Shown: positions 1 through 7,457 of the stretch, piece after piece
Layout: every line of letters starts with the position of its first letter
How positions within the stretch are numbered: the first letter of the stretch is position 1
From: Patiriisocius sp047730165
GTDB taxonomy: Bacteria > Bacteroidota > Bacteroidia > Flavobacteriales > Flavobacteriaceae
Assembly: GCF_047730165.1 (NCBI RefSeq)
Contig: NZ_CP159834.1
Location: forward strand, 992,001-1,056,000
Direction: 5' to 3'
DNA: 64,000 nucleotides
Position numbers and translations under genes: made by a program
The notes under the pieces: model-generated
The model's database searches: none
Told to the model about the DNA's origin: nothing
Seen by the model: only the letters and a program-made list of their open reading frames with translations

Positions 1-1
1 A

Positions 2-751
2 GCTGTTAAGAATATAGATAAAATTGTTGCTTATTGTGATGGTTTAATGGTTGCAAGAGGTGACCTAGGTGTTGAGGTTCCTGCTGCAGAGGTACCTTTA
101 ATACAGAAACAATTAGTGTTGGCCGCTAAGCGCGCTAGAATACCGGTAATCATTGCCACTCAAATGATGGAGACCATGATTACTTCATTAACTCCAACTA
201 GGGCAGAGGTAAATGATGTTGCAAATTCAGTGATGGATGGGGCAGATGCAGTAATGCTTTCTGGTGAGACTTCTGTGGGTAAATATCCTGTAGAGGTGAT
301 CAGAACGATGGCAAACATTTGTAAAAATGTTGAAAACAGTGACCTGATTAATGTCCCTCAAGAACCACCTCACGTGCGCACCAATAGATATATTACAAAA
401 TCTATATGCTATCATGCCGCGAGCATGGCAAACGAAATTGACGCAAGAGCGATTTGTACATTAACAAATAGTGGATATACGGCTTTCCAGATTTCTGCTT
501 GGCGTCCTGATGCTCATATTTTAGTGTTTACTAGTAATCACCGTATTCTCTCTAGGCTTAACTTATTATGGGGTGTGAAGGCATTCTTTTACGATAGGTA
601 TATAAGTACGGATGAAACCGTAGAGGATGTGAACGCCATCGCCCAAGAGCGCGGGTTTGTAGATAAAGGCGATTATTTGATTAACCTTGCTGCTATGCCT
701 ATTGTAGATAAAGGAATGGTAAATACATTGCGGGTTAGTTTGGTGAAATGA
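2..751 (+). CDS. pyk: Pyruvate kinase, 3' part (5' end outside window)
   Basis: Catalyses PEP + ADP to pyruvate + ATP, the last step of glycolysis, in the cytosol. The reading frame is open from the first bases of the window, so only the C-terminal half (about 249 residues) is present; the ATG at 47 is internal. Visible are the end of the TIM barrel with the family signature around GLMVARGDLGVEVP and the TQMMETM and MLSGETSVGKYP active-site stretches, followed by the C-terminal alpha/beta domain. The gene ends in front of a strong hairpin shared with the convergent downstream gene. Identification is secure; the N-terminal half cannot be judged. Confidence 0.97.
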   Translation, partial: AVKNIDKIVAYCDGLMVARGDLGVEVPAAEVPLIQKQLVLAAKRARIPVIIATQMMETMITSLTPTRAEVNDVANSVMDGADAVMLSGETSVGKYPVEVIRTMANICKNVENSDLINVPQEPPHVRTNRYITKSICYHAASMANEIDARAICTLTNSGYTAFQISAWRPDAHILVFTSNHRILSRLNLLWGVKAFFYDRYISTDETVEDVNAIAQERGFVDKGDYLINLAAMPIVDKGMVNTLRVSLVK

Positions 752-790
752 CCAATTTCCTTCTAAATTAGATCATAAAATTTCCAATAA

Positions 791-829
791 ATAGAGTCGC
801 CAGAAAATCATATTTTCTGGCGACTCTAT
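791..829. terminator. Bidirectional terminator hairpin, perfect 18-bp stem
   Basis: Two perfect 18-bp arms (791-808 and 812-829) separated by three bases lie between the convergent pyk and SH3 lipoprotein genes. The outer stem is AT-rich, so each strand has a U-rich tract at its 3' side. This is the expected form of a shared rho-independent terminator. Confidence 0.85.
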
Positions 830-856
830 TTATATACATTGCTATGTTTTTTCTGT

Positions 857-1633
857 TTAATAAACAACAGTAACATATTCAATCTTCATCATATTGCCTT
901 CTTTAGAGATAGTCACATTACTGCCATAGCCTTCGCCAGTTTGAGTATAACTAATTTGCGTTAGCGCATTCTTCGTGCGTGTTATGATTAAATCGCTCAA
1001 AAACATGTAATTAGCTTTCTTAGCGTTTGCAATCGTTTGAGTATCTCTGCCTTGCTGTGATGGAAAAGCAAATGAAGTAGGTACATCAAACAAGCGCTGC
1101 CCAAAAGTAAACCCTTCATGCCATTTAGTGGTTGGCAATAAAACAGTTTCGGTTTCTGTAGGTTTACTCGCAGTGCCGCCCATTGTTTTAGAATAGGTAG
1201 CAGCAGGATGTGATGCCTTTAAATCTTCAATATATTGCTTGGCGTTACTATCCTTCTCTGGGGGGAAAAAGCTAGATAAATAGCCATTAAAAGCATATCC
1301 CGTTTTGTTGTTATATTCCACTTGATTCATTCCGCCTTTGATACCAACAACGGTCATCGTCTCATTTTCCTCAACAGTAATAAGTTTCACTTTAGTTCCA
1401 TAAGGCATCACTGTTCGTTTTTTACTGTCCAGGTTATCGTATTCTCTAAGCGACAAACCGCTGGGCGCAGTGACATACACATAGTCGTCTTTCTCCATAG
1501 TTTTGCTCGTCACTTCCATGCTATTTGCTTCGGAAATTGTCGTGGTTGCTATTTGGTCTTTTTTGTCGCTATCACATCCTGTAAAGACAGAGAGTAATGC
1601 GATTATTGCGATGTGTGTGATTTTGTTTTTCAT
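857..1633 (-). CDS. SH3-domain lipoprotein, function unknown
   Basis: Exported lipoprotein of about 258 residues. The chosen ATG gives a clean SPII signal (MKNKITHIAIIALLSVFTGC, Cys about residue 20); an upstream in-frame start would add 11 residues and spoil it. After a Thr/Ser-rich linker, residues about 50-120 read as a bacterial SH3 fold (VTAPSGLSLREYDNLDSKK, then GTKVKLITV and a GYAFNGYLS ending), which usually binds peptidoglycan or peptides. The C-terminal half has no family I recognise. It stands alone, convergent with pyk. Location (periplasmic face of a membrane) is inferred from the lipobox. Confidence 0.8.
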   Translation of the reverse strand: MKNKITHIAIIALLSVFTGCDSDKKDQIATTTISEANSMEVTSKTMEKDDYVYVTAPSGLSLREYDNLDSKKRTVMPYGTKVKLITVEENETMTVVGIKGGMNQVEYNNKTGYAFNGYLSSFFPPEKDSNAKQYIEDLKASHPAATYSKTMGGTASKPTETETVLLPTTKWHEGFTFGQRLFDVPTSFAFPSQQGRDTQTIANAKKANYMFLSDLIITRTKNALTQISYTQTGEGYGSNVTISKEGNMMKIEYVTVVY

Positions 1634-1934
1634 AGTAAAGGTTTTAATGTTAAGGTAAATGTACAATGAAGTACAGGGAATAAAGAGACTCCTCTAACAT
1701 ACGAAAGGAACGCTTTAGTATACGGTAAGATTGTGCTAGAATTCGTACTTCGACAGCGCCCAGCAAAACAGAATTCTTTAATTTCAATAGTTTTGCAATG
1801 TAAAGTGTTTGAAAACACTCAAAAAACTTGTACGGCGCAGTGAATTTAAAACGGTAAATGGATATAGGAGTTAAGGGCTCCTGAGTGGTTTTATTAATGT
1901 TGCAAAGGGACAATAACAAAATTATATCGAAGGA
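1634..1934. other. Non-coding gap with a REP-like half site
   Basis: About 300 bases between the SH3 lipoprotein and dinB. The open frames here are short and look like nothing known. A short stretch at 1747-1765 (ACTTCGACAGCGCCCAGCA) resembles one arm of the REP-like palindromes seen elsewhere in the window (core CTTCGACAAGCTCAG), without a partner arm. I see no RNA gene or clear promoter. Confidence 0.4.
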
Positions 1935-3044
1935 CTAAAAATCGAATTTTAGCTGCACCTCATACTTTTTTTCTTCTGAAACAGCAAGGGCTTTCTTTTT
2001 CTCGTTATTTAAATTGGACATCGAGATGCCTAATAAACGAACACTATTTTTCATCCCTTCTTGAAACAAAAGTTCTTTCACTGTTTCCATAATCAAGGCT
2101 TTATCAGCAATATATAAGGGGAGTGTTTTGCTTCGCGTTTGTAGCGTAAAGTCACTGTACTTAATTTTCAAAGTAACCGTTTTCCCTGCCACCTTACTTT
2201 TCTTAAGTCGGCGTTCTACCTCTTCTGCAATGGGCTCGAGTCTTTCAAGCATGAAAATTTCCGAAGAAATGTTCTCACTAAAAGTACGCTCTGCGGCAAG
2301 TGATTTTCTGGTGCGGGATGGCTTTACTTGGCTGTTGTGAATGCCACGCACAATGTCATAATAATAAGCGCCGCTTTTCCCAAAATTTTCTTGTAGAAAC
2401 TCGACGGTTTTTCCTTTTAAGTCCTTTCCCGTATAAATGCCGTGGCGATACATTTTCTCCTTCATCACTTTCCCTACGCCATAGAATTTTTTAATATCAA
2501 GCACTTCTAGAAACTCCAAAACTTCTTCTGGCGGGACCGTTTTCTGACCGTTAGGCTTATGTACATCACTCGCTATTTTTGCAATAAACTTATTGATAGA
2601 GATCCCTGCCGAGGCATTTAATCCTGTTTTTTCTTTAATTCTTGCCCGGATATCTTGTGCAATCAAGGAAGCGCTAGGATTTCCTTTTTTGTTTTCGGTA
2701 ACGTCTAGATACGCTTCGTCAAGAGAGAGAGGTTCTACAAGATCGGTATACTCAAAAAACACGGTACGTACCTTGTCTGAAATTTCTTTATAACGTTCAA
2801 AATCTGTTTTTACAAAGATGAGGTCTGGGCAAAGTTTGATCGCCAGCGCACCAGCCATCGCAGAACGAACACCAAATTTTCGTGCTTCATAACTTGCTGC
2901 ACTTACCACACCACGAGCACCACCGCCTCCTACCGCAATGGGTTTTCCCAAGAGTGAGGGGTCGTCCAGTTGTGCGACAGACGCGTAAAATGCGTCCATG
3001 TCAACGTGGATAATTTTTCTTAATGGGAATTGTTCTTGGGTCAC
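1935..3044 (-). CDS. dinB: DNA polymerase IV (Y-family translesion polymerase)
   Basis: Error-prone polymerase that extends past lesions and distorted primers. The N-terminal palm carries the invariant HVDMDAFYASV metal-binding stretch and the second acidic motif LSLDEAYLDVT, with the steric-gate region following VDMDAF; thumb helix-hairpin-helix (KKFYGVGKVMKEKM) and little-finger domain follow. The 369 residues match family length. The frame starts with GTG; no later ATG precedes the catalytic motif, so GTG is the only sensible start. The C-terminus ends in KYEVQLKFDF, possibly the sliding-clamp contact (a QLxLF-like peptide), which is typical for Pol IV. It stands alone. Confidence 0.95.
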   Translation of the reverse strand: MTQEQFPLRKIIHVDMDAFYASVAQLDDPSLLGKPIAVGGGGARGVVSAASYEARKFGVRSAMAGALAIKLCPDLIFVKTDFERYKEISDKVRTVFFEYTDLVEPLSLDEAYLDVTENKKGNPSASLIAQDIRARIKEKTGLNASAGISINKFIAKIASDVHKPNGQKTVPPEEVLEFLEVLDIKKFYGVGKVMKEKMYRHGIYTGKDLKGKTVEFLQENFGKSGAYYYDIVRGIHNSQVKPSRTRKSLAAERTFSENISSEIFMLERLEPIAEEVERRLKKSKVAGKTVTLKIKYSDFTLQTRSKTLPLYIADKALIMETVKELLFQEGMKNSVRLLGISMSNLNNEKKKALAVSEEKKYEVQLKFDF

Positions 3045-3117
3045 GGAGTAAATTTAATATCTTTATCTGATTCAAACCTTAGAGTTGGGCAAAAGCTACT
3101 AGGTTTAACTAATGATT

Positions 3118-3768
3118 ATGAAAAAAATAGCAATACTTTTAGGCGCTACAGGACTCACAGGAGGAATATTATTAGACCTATTATTAAAAGATCCCTTGAC
3201 AGAAAAAGTAAAAGTCTTCGGTCGGAGTGCGACAGGTGTTTCCCACGCTAAATTAGAGGAACATTTAGGAGATATGTTTCAAATCGATAATTTTTCAGAA
3301 GTATTTAAAGGTGATGTTGTTTTCTGCTGTATTGGCACTACAAAAGCGAATACGCCAAACAAAGAGACTTACAAAAAAATAGATTATGGCATTCCAGTTT
3401 CATCGGCACGGTTGGCTAAGAAGAATGGGATTCCTGTTTTTGAAGTGATTTCGGCTATGGGCGCAACTACAAATAGCAGCACGTTTTATAATAAGGTAAA
3501 AGGCGAAATGGAGCGCGATGTAAAATCCTCAGGTGTTGAGAACACCTATTTTTTTCAGCCCTCATTAATTGGTGGAGATCGTTCAGAAAATAGGTTTGGT
3601 GAACGAATAGCACAGATTGCGATGGGTACATTCGGTTTTTTAGTGCCTAAAAAGTATAAAATCATAGAACCAATTACCATTGCGAGAGCGATGTTGCTTG
3701 TAGCTCATAATGGCTATGCTAAAGCGCATATTGAGAATGATGAGATTAAAGCGATTGTCGAGAATTGA
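3118..3768 (+). CDS. NAD(P)-binding Rossmann-fold oxidoreductase (TIP30/HTATIP2-like)
   Basis: Predicted cytosolic atypical short-chain dehydrogenase of about 216 residues. The N-terminus KKIAILLGATGLTGG is the nucleotide-binding glycine motif (GATGxTG), and the middle has a conserved FEVISAMGA segment with YNKVKGEMER (Tyr-x-x-x-Lys pair) as in extended/atypical SDRs. Closest family by pattern is the TIP30/HTATIP2-like or YwnB-type group; substrate unknown. Two ATGs six bases apart are possible starts (3112 or 3118); the second starts with the usual MKK. It runs divergently from dinB. Confidence 0.8.
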   Translation: MKKIAILLGATGLTGGILLDLLLKDPLTEKVKVFGRSATGVSHAKLEEHLGDMFQIDNFSEVFKGDVVFCCIGTTKANTPNKETYKKIDYGIPVSSARLAKKNGIPVFEVISAMGATTNSSTFYNKVKGEMERDVKSSGVENTYFFQPSLIGGDRSENRFGERIAQIAMGTFGFLVPKKYKIIEPITIARAMLLVAHNGYAKAHIENDEIKAIVEN

Positions 3769-3789
3769 TCTTTACGATTTTAATAAAGA

Positions 3790-3850
3790 TGCCCGAGCGG
3801 GTTTATTCTGAGCATTTTGACTGCGCTCTATATGAATTAAAGTCGAAGGG
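3790..3850. repeat. Decayed REP-like element
   Basis: Contains TGACTGCGCTC and, 18 bp on, AGTCGAAGGG: the two arms of the CTTCGACTGCGCTCAG variant of the REP-like palindrome found elsewhere in the window, here interrupted and mutated. It lies between the Rossmann protein and the CYTH gene. Confidence 0.4.
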
Positions 3851-3874
3851 TGGGAATGAAAAAATGCAGAATCA

Positions 3875-4345
3875 ATGCAAGAAATAGAACGTAAATTTTT
3901 AGTGAAGAGCGATCGTTTTAAAACCGAAGCACAAACCAAATACCGTATTGTGCAAGGCTTTTTAAACACGCATGCAGAGCGTACCGTGCGAGTTCGTATC
4001 AAAGGCGATGAAGCGTTTTTGACAATCAAAGGTAAAAGCAATGATGCTGGCACCATCCGCATGGAATGGGAAAAAAAGATTGCCGTAAAAGATGCGGAGG
4101 CTTTACTTGCTATTTGCGAAGAAGGGCAGATTGATAAAATTCGCTATGAAATCGGACTAGGAAACCACACCTTTGAGGTGGATGAATTCTTTGGAAATAA
4201 TAAGGGTTTGATTGTCGCTGAGGTAGAATTAGCAGCTGAGAACGAGGCTTTTGAAAAGCCAAATTGGCTAGGGGAAGAAGTGACTGGCGATGTTAAATAC
4301 TACAATTCGCAATTAAGTAAAAAGCCGTTTTGTGATTGGAATTAA
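3875..4345 (+). CDS. CYTH-domain protein (triphosphate tunnel metalloenzyme)
   Basis: Small single-domain member (156 residues) of the CYTH superfamily, whose members hydrolyse inorganic triphosphate or related triphosphates using Mg in a beta-barrel tunnel. The start MQEIERKFLV has the ExExK signature, and alternating basic and acidic strands follow (TVRVRIKG, AFLTIKGK, RMEWEKKI, FEVDEFFG, IVAEVEL), giving the substrate- and metal-binding residues. Close in kind to short tripolyphosphatases such as those of Clostridium and Nitrosomonas. Substrate here is not known. It converges with cutC, with only 7 bases between. Confidence 0.88.
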   Translation: MQEIERKFLVKSDRFKTEAQTKYRIVQGFLNTHAERTVRVRIKGDEAFLTIKGKSNDAGTIRMEWEKKIAVKDAEALLAICEEGQIDKIRYEIGLGNHTFEVDEFFGNNKGLIVAEVELAAENEAFEKPNWLGEEVTGDVKYYNSQLSKKPFCDWN

Positions 4346-4352
4346 CCAACGC

Positions 4353-5057
4353 TTAGTGTACTAGCGCGACGATCTGTCTAATCACGTTTTCATCACTGGT
4401 TCCTTCTACACCTTCATTGAAAGAAACTCCTTTCGGTTTATGAGGCGCATCGGCTTTTGAGATTGCCGAAAAATGAATCATCTCAAATCTAGCTTCTTTA
4501 AAATTCAAGGCATTATCTGTATTGATCCCGCTGCCAGGCATTAGTTGGATTCCTTCGGAAATTTTAAGGAGTATTTTTAAAGTTTCTATACCATCAATTG
4601 CTTTGCTTTTTTGTCCAGAACTAAGAATTCTTGTGACGCCTAACTGTTCTAAAACCCTTAAAGTTTCCGAGGCATTAGGGACAAGATCAAATGCTCTGTG
4701 GAAGGTGAATTCTAAATTTCCTGCAGCCTGCATCAGCTGTTTTGTGGCGGAGGCATCGAGTGATGTGTCTTTTTTTAACACACCACTTACCACACCTGCA
4801 CAGCCTAAGTCTTTACAAAACTTAATATCTCGAATCATAATATCAAGCTCGTATTTTGTATACTTAAAGTCTCCAGCGCGAGGTCTAATGAGCACGTGTA
4901 TTGGGATGGTTAGCTCTTCCTTAACTTTTGTGATTAGCCCGTAAGATGGCGTGAGTCCTCCCACACTTAATTGTGAACAGAGTTCTATTCTATCTGCCCC
5001 GGCATTTTGTGCAGCGAGCGCAGAGGCAAATGAGTTTGCGCAGATTTCTATTTTCAT
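4353..5057 (-). CDS. cutC: CutC family TIM-barrel protein
   Basis: Predicted cytosolic TIM barrel of about 234 residues. Family motifs: EICANSFASALAAQNAGADRIELCS at the N-terminus (split here by strand and helix), HVLIRPRAGDF, GVVSGVL and HRAFD, all diagnostic of CutC. The name comes from copper tolerance in E. coli, but the role in copper handling is disputed. An in-frame TTG twelve bases upstream could also start the protein; the ATG is preferred. It follows the GH20 gene by about 30 bases on the same strand, so it is probably the last gene of the glycosidase operon, which hints at a glycan-related role here (inference). Confidence 0.9.
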   Translation of the reverse strand: MKIEICANSFASALAAQNAGADRIELCSQLSVGGLTPSYGLITKVKEELTIPIHVLIRPRAGDFKYTKYELDIMIRDIKFCKDLGCAGVVSGVLKKDTSLDASATKQLMQAAGNLEFTFHRAFDLVPNASETLRVLEQLGVTRILSSGQKSKAIDGIETLKILLKISEGIQLMPGSGINTDNALNFKEARFEMIHFSAISKADAPHKPKGVSFNEGVEGTSDENVIRQIVALVH

Positions 5058-5090
5058 ATTTATTTCCAACGAAGGTGGAGCTCCTTTTAG

Positions 5091-7457
5091 CTATTCTATT
5101 ATGATCTCATCAATAAAGGTCCAAGCTTTGTTGCCCGCTCCTTGTAAGCCATCTGGGATGGTGCCATAACTAGGAATTTTAAGGATTAATTGCTTAGTCA
5201 AGTATGTTTTAATGTCTAATTTTATTTCTGCAAATACTAATTGTTCGTCGCTATTAATCATTTGTTTATTAGAAAGTACAGCATCACTTTCTAAAATAAT
5301 TAGTGCCTCCCATTTGATGGGCGCATACAACCACTGCCCATTTGCGTTATAAAACCGAGTTGAAATTTTGGACATTTTTGTTGGTTCAGGAAATGTGATT
5401 GTTATCTCTAAATCATCACCCCAAAAACCCAGCCACTCCTTATCCCCAAAACGCGTATTGCTCCCGGTCACTCCATTTATCAAAGATTGCTTTCCGCCAG
5501 CATTATAGGAAGGATGAGGTTCAACGTTAATCTCGACCTTAGCTTTGATTGCTTTATGGTAGTGAATGGTGTTAGTGAATTTTCGTCCAACAGCGAGTTC
5601 ATCTTTATACACGTGCCCATTAATTATGGCATCTTCTGAAATTTTAATGGGTTGATGATACAGCTGTTCATCACCATTATTGATGGTGTATTTTATTACC
5701 TTTCCGTTGGTAGGCGTGGTTAATTGATAAAACACTTCACTTTCAGTTTTTACAACGGAGCCTTCAAGATCATATAAATGGTTTGCATAGTTAATATCTA
5801 GGGCGTCTAGTCGTTCCAAAAAAGGCTCTAACCGAATTAAAAAGTTAGTGTAATCTTCTTCAAGATTTTGGGTTGGCCCTGACCAAGCCACTTCTGCCAT
5901 GGCTAACATTCTTGGGAATGCCATATATTCAACTTGGTCTTCCGTGCTTAAATACTCTGTCCAGATATTTCCTTGAGCCCCTAAAACATGCTTAGCGGCT
6001 TTTGTGCCTTGTAGTTTTTTAGGGATTGGATTAAAGCTATACACTTTCTTTAGCGGCAAATAACCTCCAATGGCAGTAGGTTCGTCCTCATAGGTAGCTT
6101 GATAATAGTCAAAATAGGCGTGCGATGTGGGCGTTAATATCACATCGTGTCCTTGGTTTGCAGCATCCACAGCACCTTGTGTTCCTCGCCAAGACATCAC
6201 CGTAGCGTTAGGGGCTAGCCCTCCTTCAAGAATCTCATCCCAACCTATCATTTTTTTGCCTTTGCCATTGATGTATGTTTCAATTTCCTTGATGAAATAA
6301 CTCTGTAGACCGTGTTGGTCTTTGAGTCCTTTATCCGCAATCAGTTTTTGACAATGATTGCACTTTTTCCATTGTTCTTTAGGAGCCTCATCGCCCCCTA
6401 TGTGAATGTACTCGCCAGGGAAGAGTGGTATTACTTCGTCCAACACATTTTTAAGGAATGTAAATGTTTCTTCCTTAGGGCAAAAAATGGTTGAAAATAC
6501 ACCCCACTGTGTAGCCACAGGAATTTGCTCACCAGTGCAACCTAATTCTGGATAGGCATGAATCGCTGCTTGTGCGTGCCCTGGCATTTCTATTTCTGGA
6601 ATCACCGTAACGTGTCGGGCTGTTGCATATGATACTATTTCTTTTACCTCTTCTTGGGTGTAAAAGCCACCGTATCGTTTTCCATCAAATAGTTGCGGTG
6701 TGTCATTGTAATGCCCAATTAGGGTTTCTTCTCTGTAGGCTCCCTTAGTAGTAAGTTCTGGATATTGTTTAATCTCAATGCGCCACCCTTGATCATCAGT
6801 CAAATGCCAGTGGAAGGTATTCATCTTAAGCATCGCTAGATGGTCAATGTATTCCTTGATAAATTCTACAGGGAAAAAGTGACGTGAGACATCCAGATGC
6901 ATCCCTCGGTATTTGAATCTTGGTTCGTCTTTAATTATTAGTGTTGGGATTTTAATGTTTTCTATGAATGCGTTTTCTGTATTTTCTATAGCTAGTGGAA
7001 GTAATTGTCTTAAAGATTGAACCGCATAAAATGCTCCGGTTGGCGTACTAGCACTTATGGAAATATTTTCTTCTGAAATAGTTAAAATATACCCTTCATT
7101 TGTAATACTGTTATTTTGTTTAAAAATGAATGATGCAGTTTCTTCAGGCCTGCTTGAAGAAAAGCCTACCGCGCCTAGACTCCCTAGGTATTTGTGTAAA
7201 AGCGTTGTCGCACTTTTAAAGTTTTCAGGCGCGTTAATAATCATTAGGTCGCGCGGTATTTTAAAATAGCCATCTCCAACAACTAGCTCATTGGGAGCGG
7301 GAATAATGTTTGCTCTAGCTATGAAGTCTAATTCTGAATTATCTTGACACCCAATACTAATTAGGGATAGAGAAATCGCAAAAAATAATACTAGGTGCTT
7401 GCGGTCTATTACTTTTGCTAAGTAAATTGTTAAGTGTTTTATAATGTATCTTTTCAA
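5091..7457 (-). CDS. Lipoprotein beta-N-acetylhexosaminidase, GH20
   Basis: Removes terminal beta-linked GlcNAc/GalNAc. Order: long N-region, hydrophobic segment and lipobox SLISIGC (Cys about 37), GH20b domain (about 50-175), GH20 catalytic barrel (about 178-540) with HWHLTDDQGWR, the HIGGDEAP catalytic pair D356-E357, and WRGTQGAV; then a C-terminal chitobiase-type/discoidin-like region to 788. The only start that includes the signal is TTG at 7457, no ATG being available. That start lies 101 bases inside the preceding GH2 gene, so the two are probably translationally coupled. Predicted to sit on the cell surface or periplasmic membrane face. Identity is firm; exact substrate is not. Confidence 0.93.
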   Translation of the reverse strand: MKRYIIKHLTIYLAKVIDRKHLVLFFAISLSLISIGCQDNSELDFIARANIIPAPNELVVGDGYFKIPRDLMIINAPENFKSATTLLHKYLGSLGAVGFSSSRPEETASFIFKQNNSITNEGYILTISEENISISASTPTGAFYAVQSLRQLLPLAIENTENAFIENIKIPTLIIKDEPRFKYRGMHLDVSRHFFPVEFIKEYIDHLAMLKMNTFHWHLTDDQGWRIEIKQYPELTTKGAYREETLIGHYNDTPQLFDGKRYGGFYTQEEVKEIVSYATARHVTVIPEIEMPGHAQAAIHAYPELGCTGEQIPVATQWGVFSTIFCPKEETFTFLKNVLDEVIPLFPGEYIHIGGDEAPKEQWKKCNHCQKLIADKGLKDQHGLQSYFIKEIETYINGKGKKMIGWDEILEGGLAPNATVMSWRGTQGAVDAANQGHDVILTPTSHAYFDYYQATYEDEPTAIGGYLPLKKVYSFNPIPKKLQGTKAAKHVLGAQGNIWTEYLSTEDQVEYMAFPRMLAMAEVAWSGPTQNLEEDYTNFLIRLEPFLERLDALDINYANHLYDLEGSVVKTESEVFYQLTTPTNGKVIKYTINNGDEQLYHQPIKISEDAIINGHVYKDELAVGRKFTNTIHYHKAIKAKVEINVEPHPSYNAGGKQSLINGVTGSNTRFGDKEWLGFWGDDLEITITFPEPTKMSKISTRFYNANGQWLYAPIKWEALIILESDAVLSNKQMINSDEQLVFAEIKLDIKTYLTKQLILKIPSYGTIPDGLQGAGNKAWTFIDEIIIE

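Noticed and set aside
857..1633. SH3 lipoprotein as a relative of the SH3 ends at 61687 and 63954
   Set aside because: No shared C-terminal GKEGW stretch; only the fold class is common.
1650..1919. Frames in the gap before dinB
   Set aside because: Short, overlapping and without a start context or homology; treated as non-coding.
4522..4944. 140-residue plus-strand frame
   Set aside because: Antisense to cutC, low-complexity composition, no motif.
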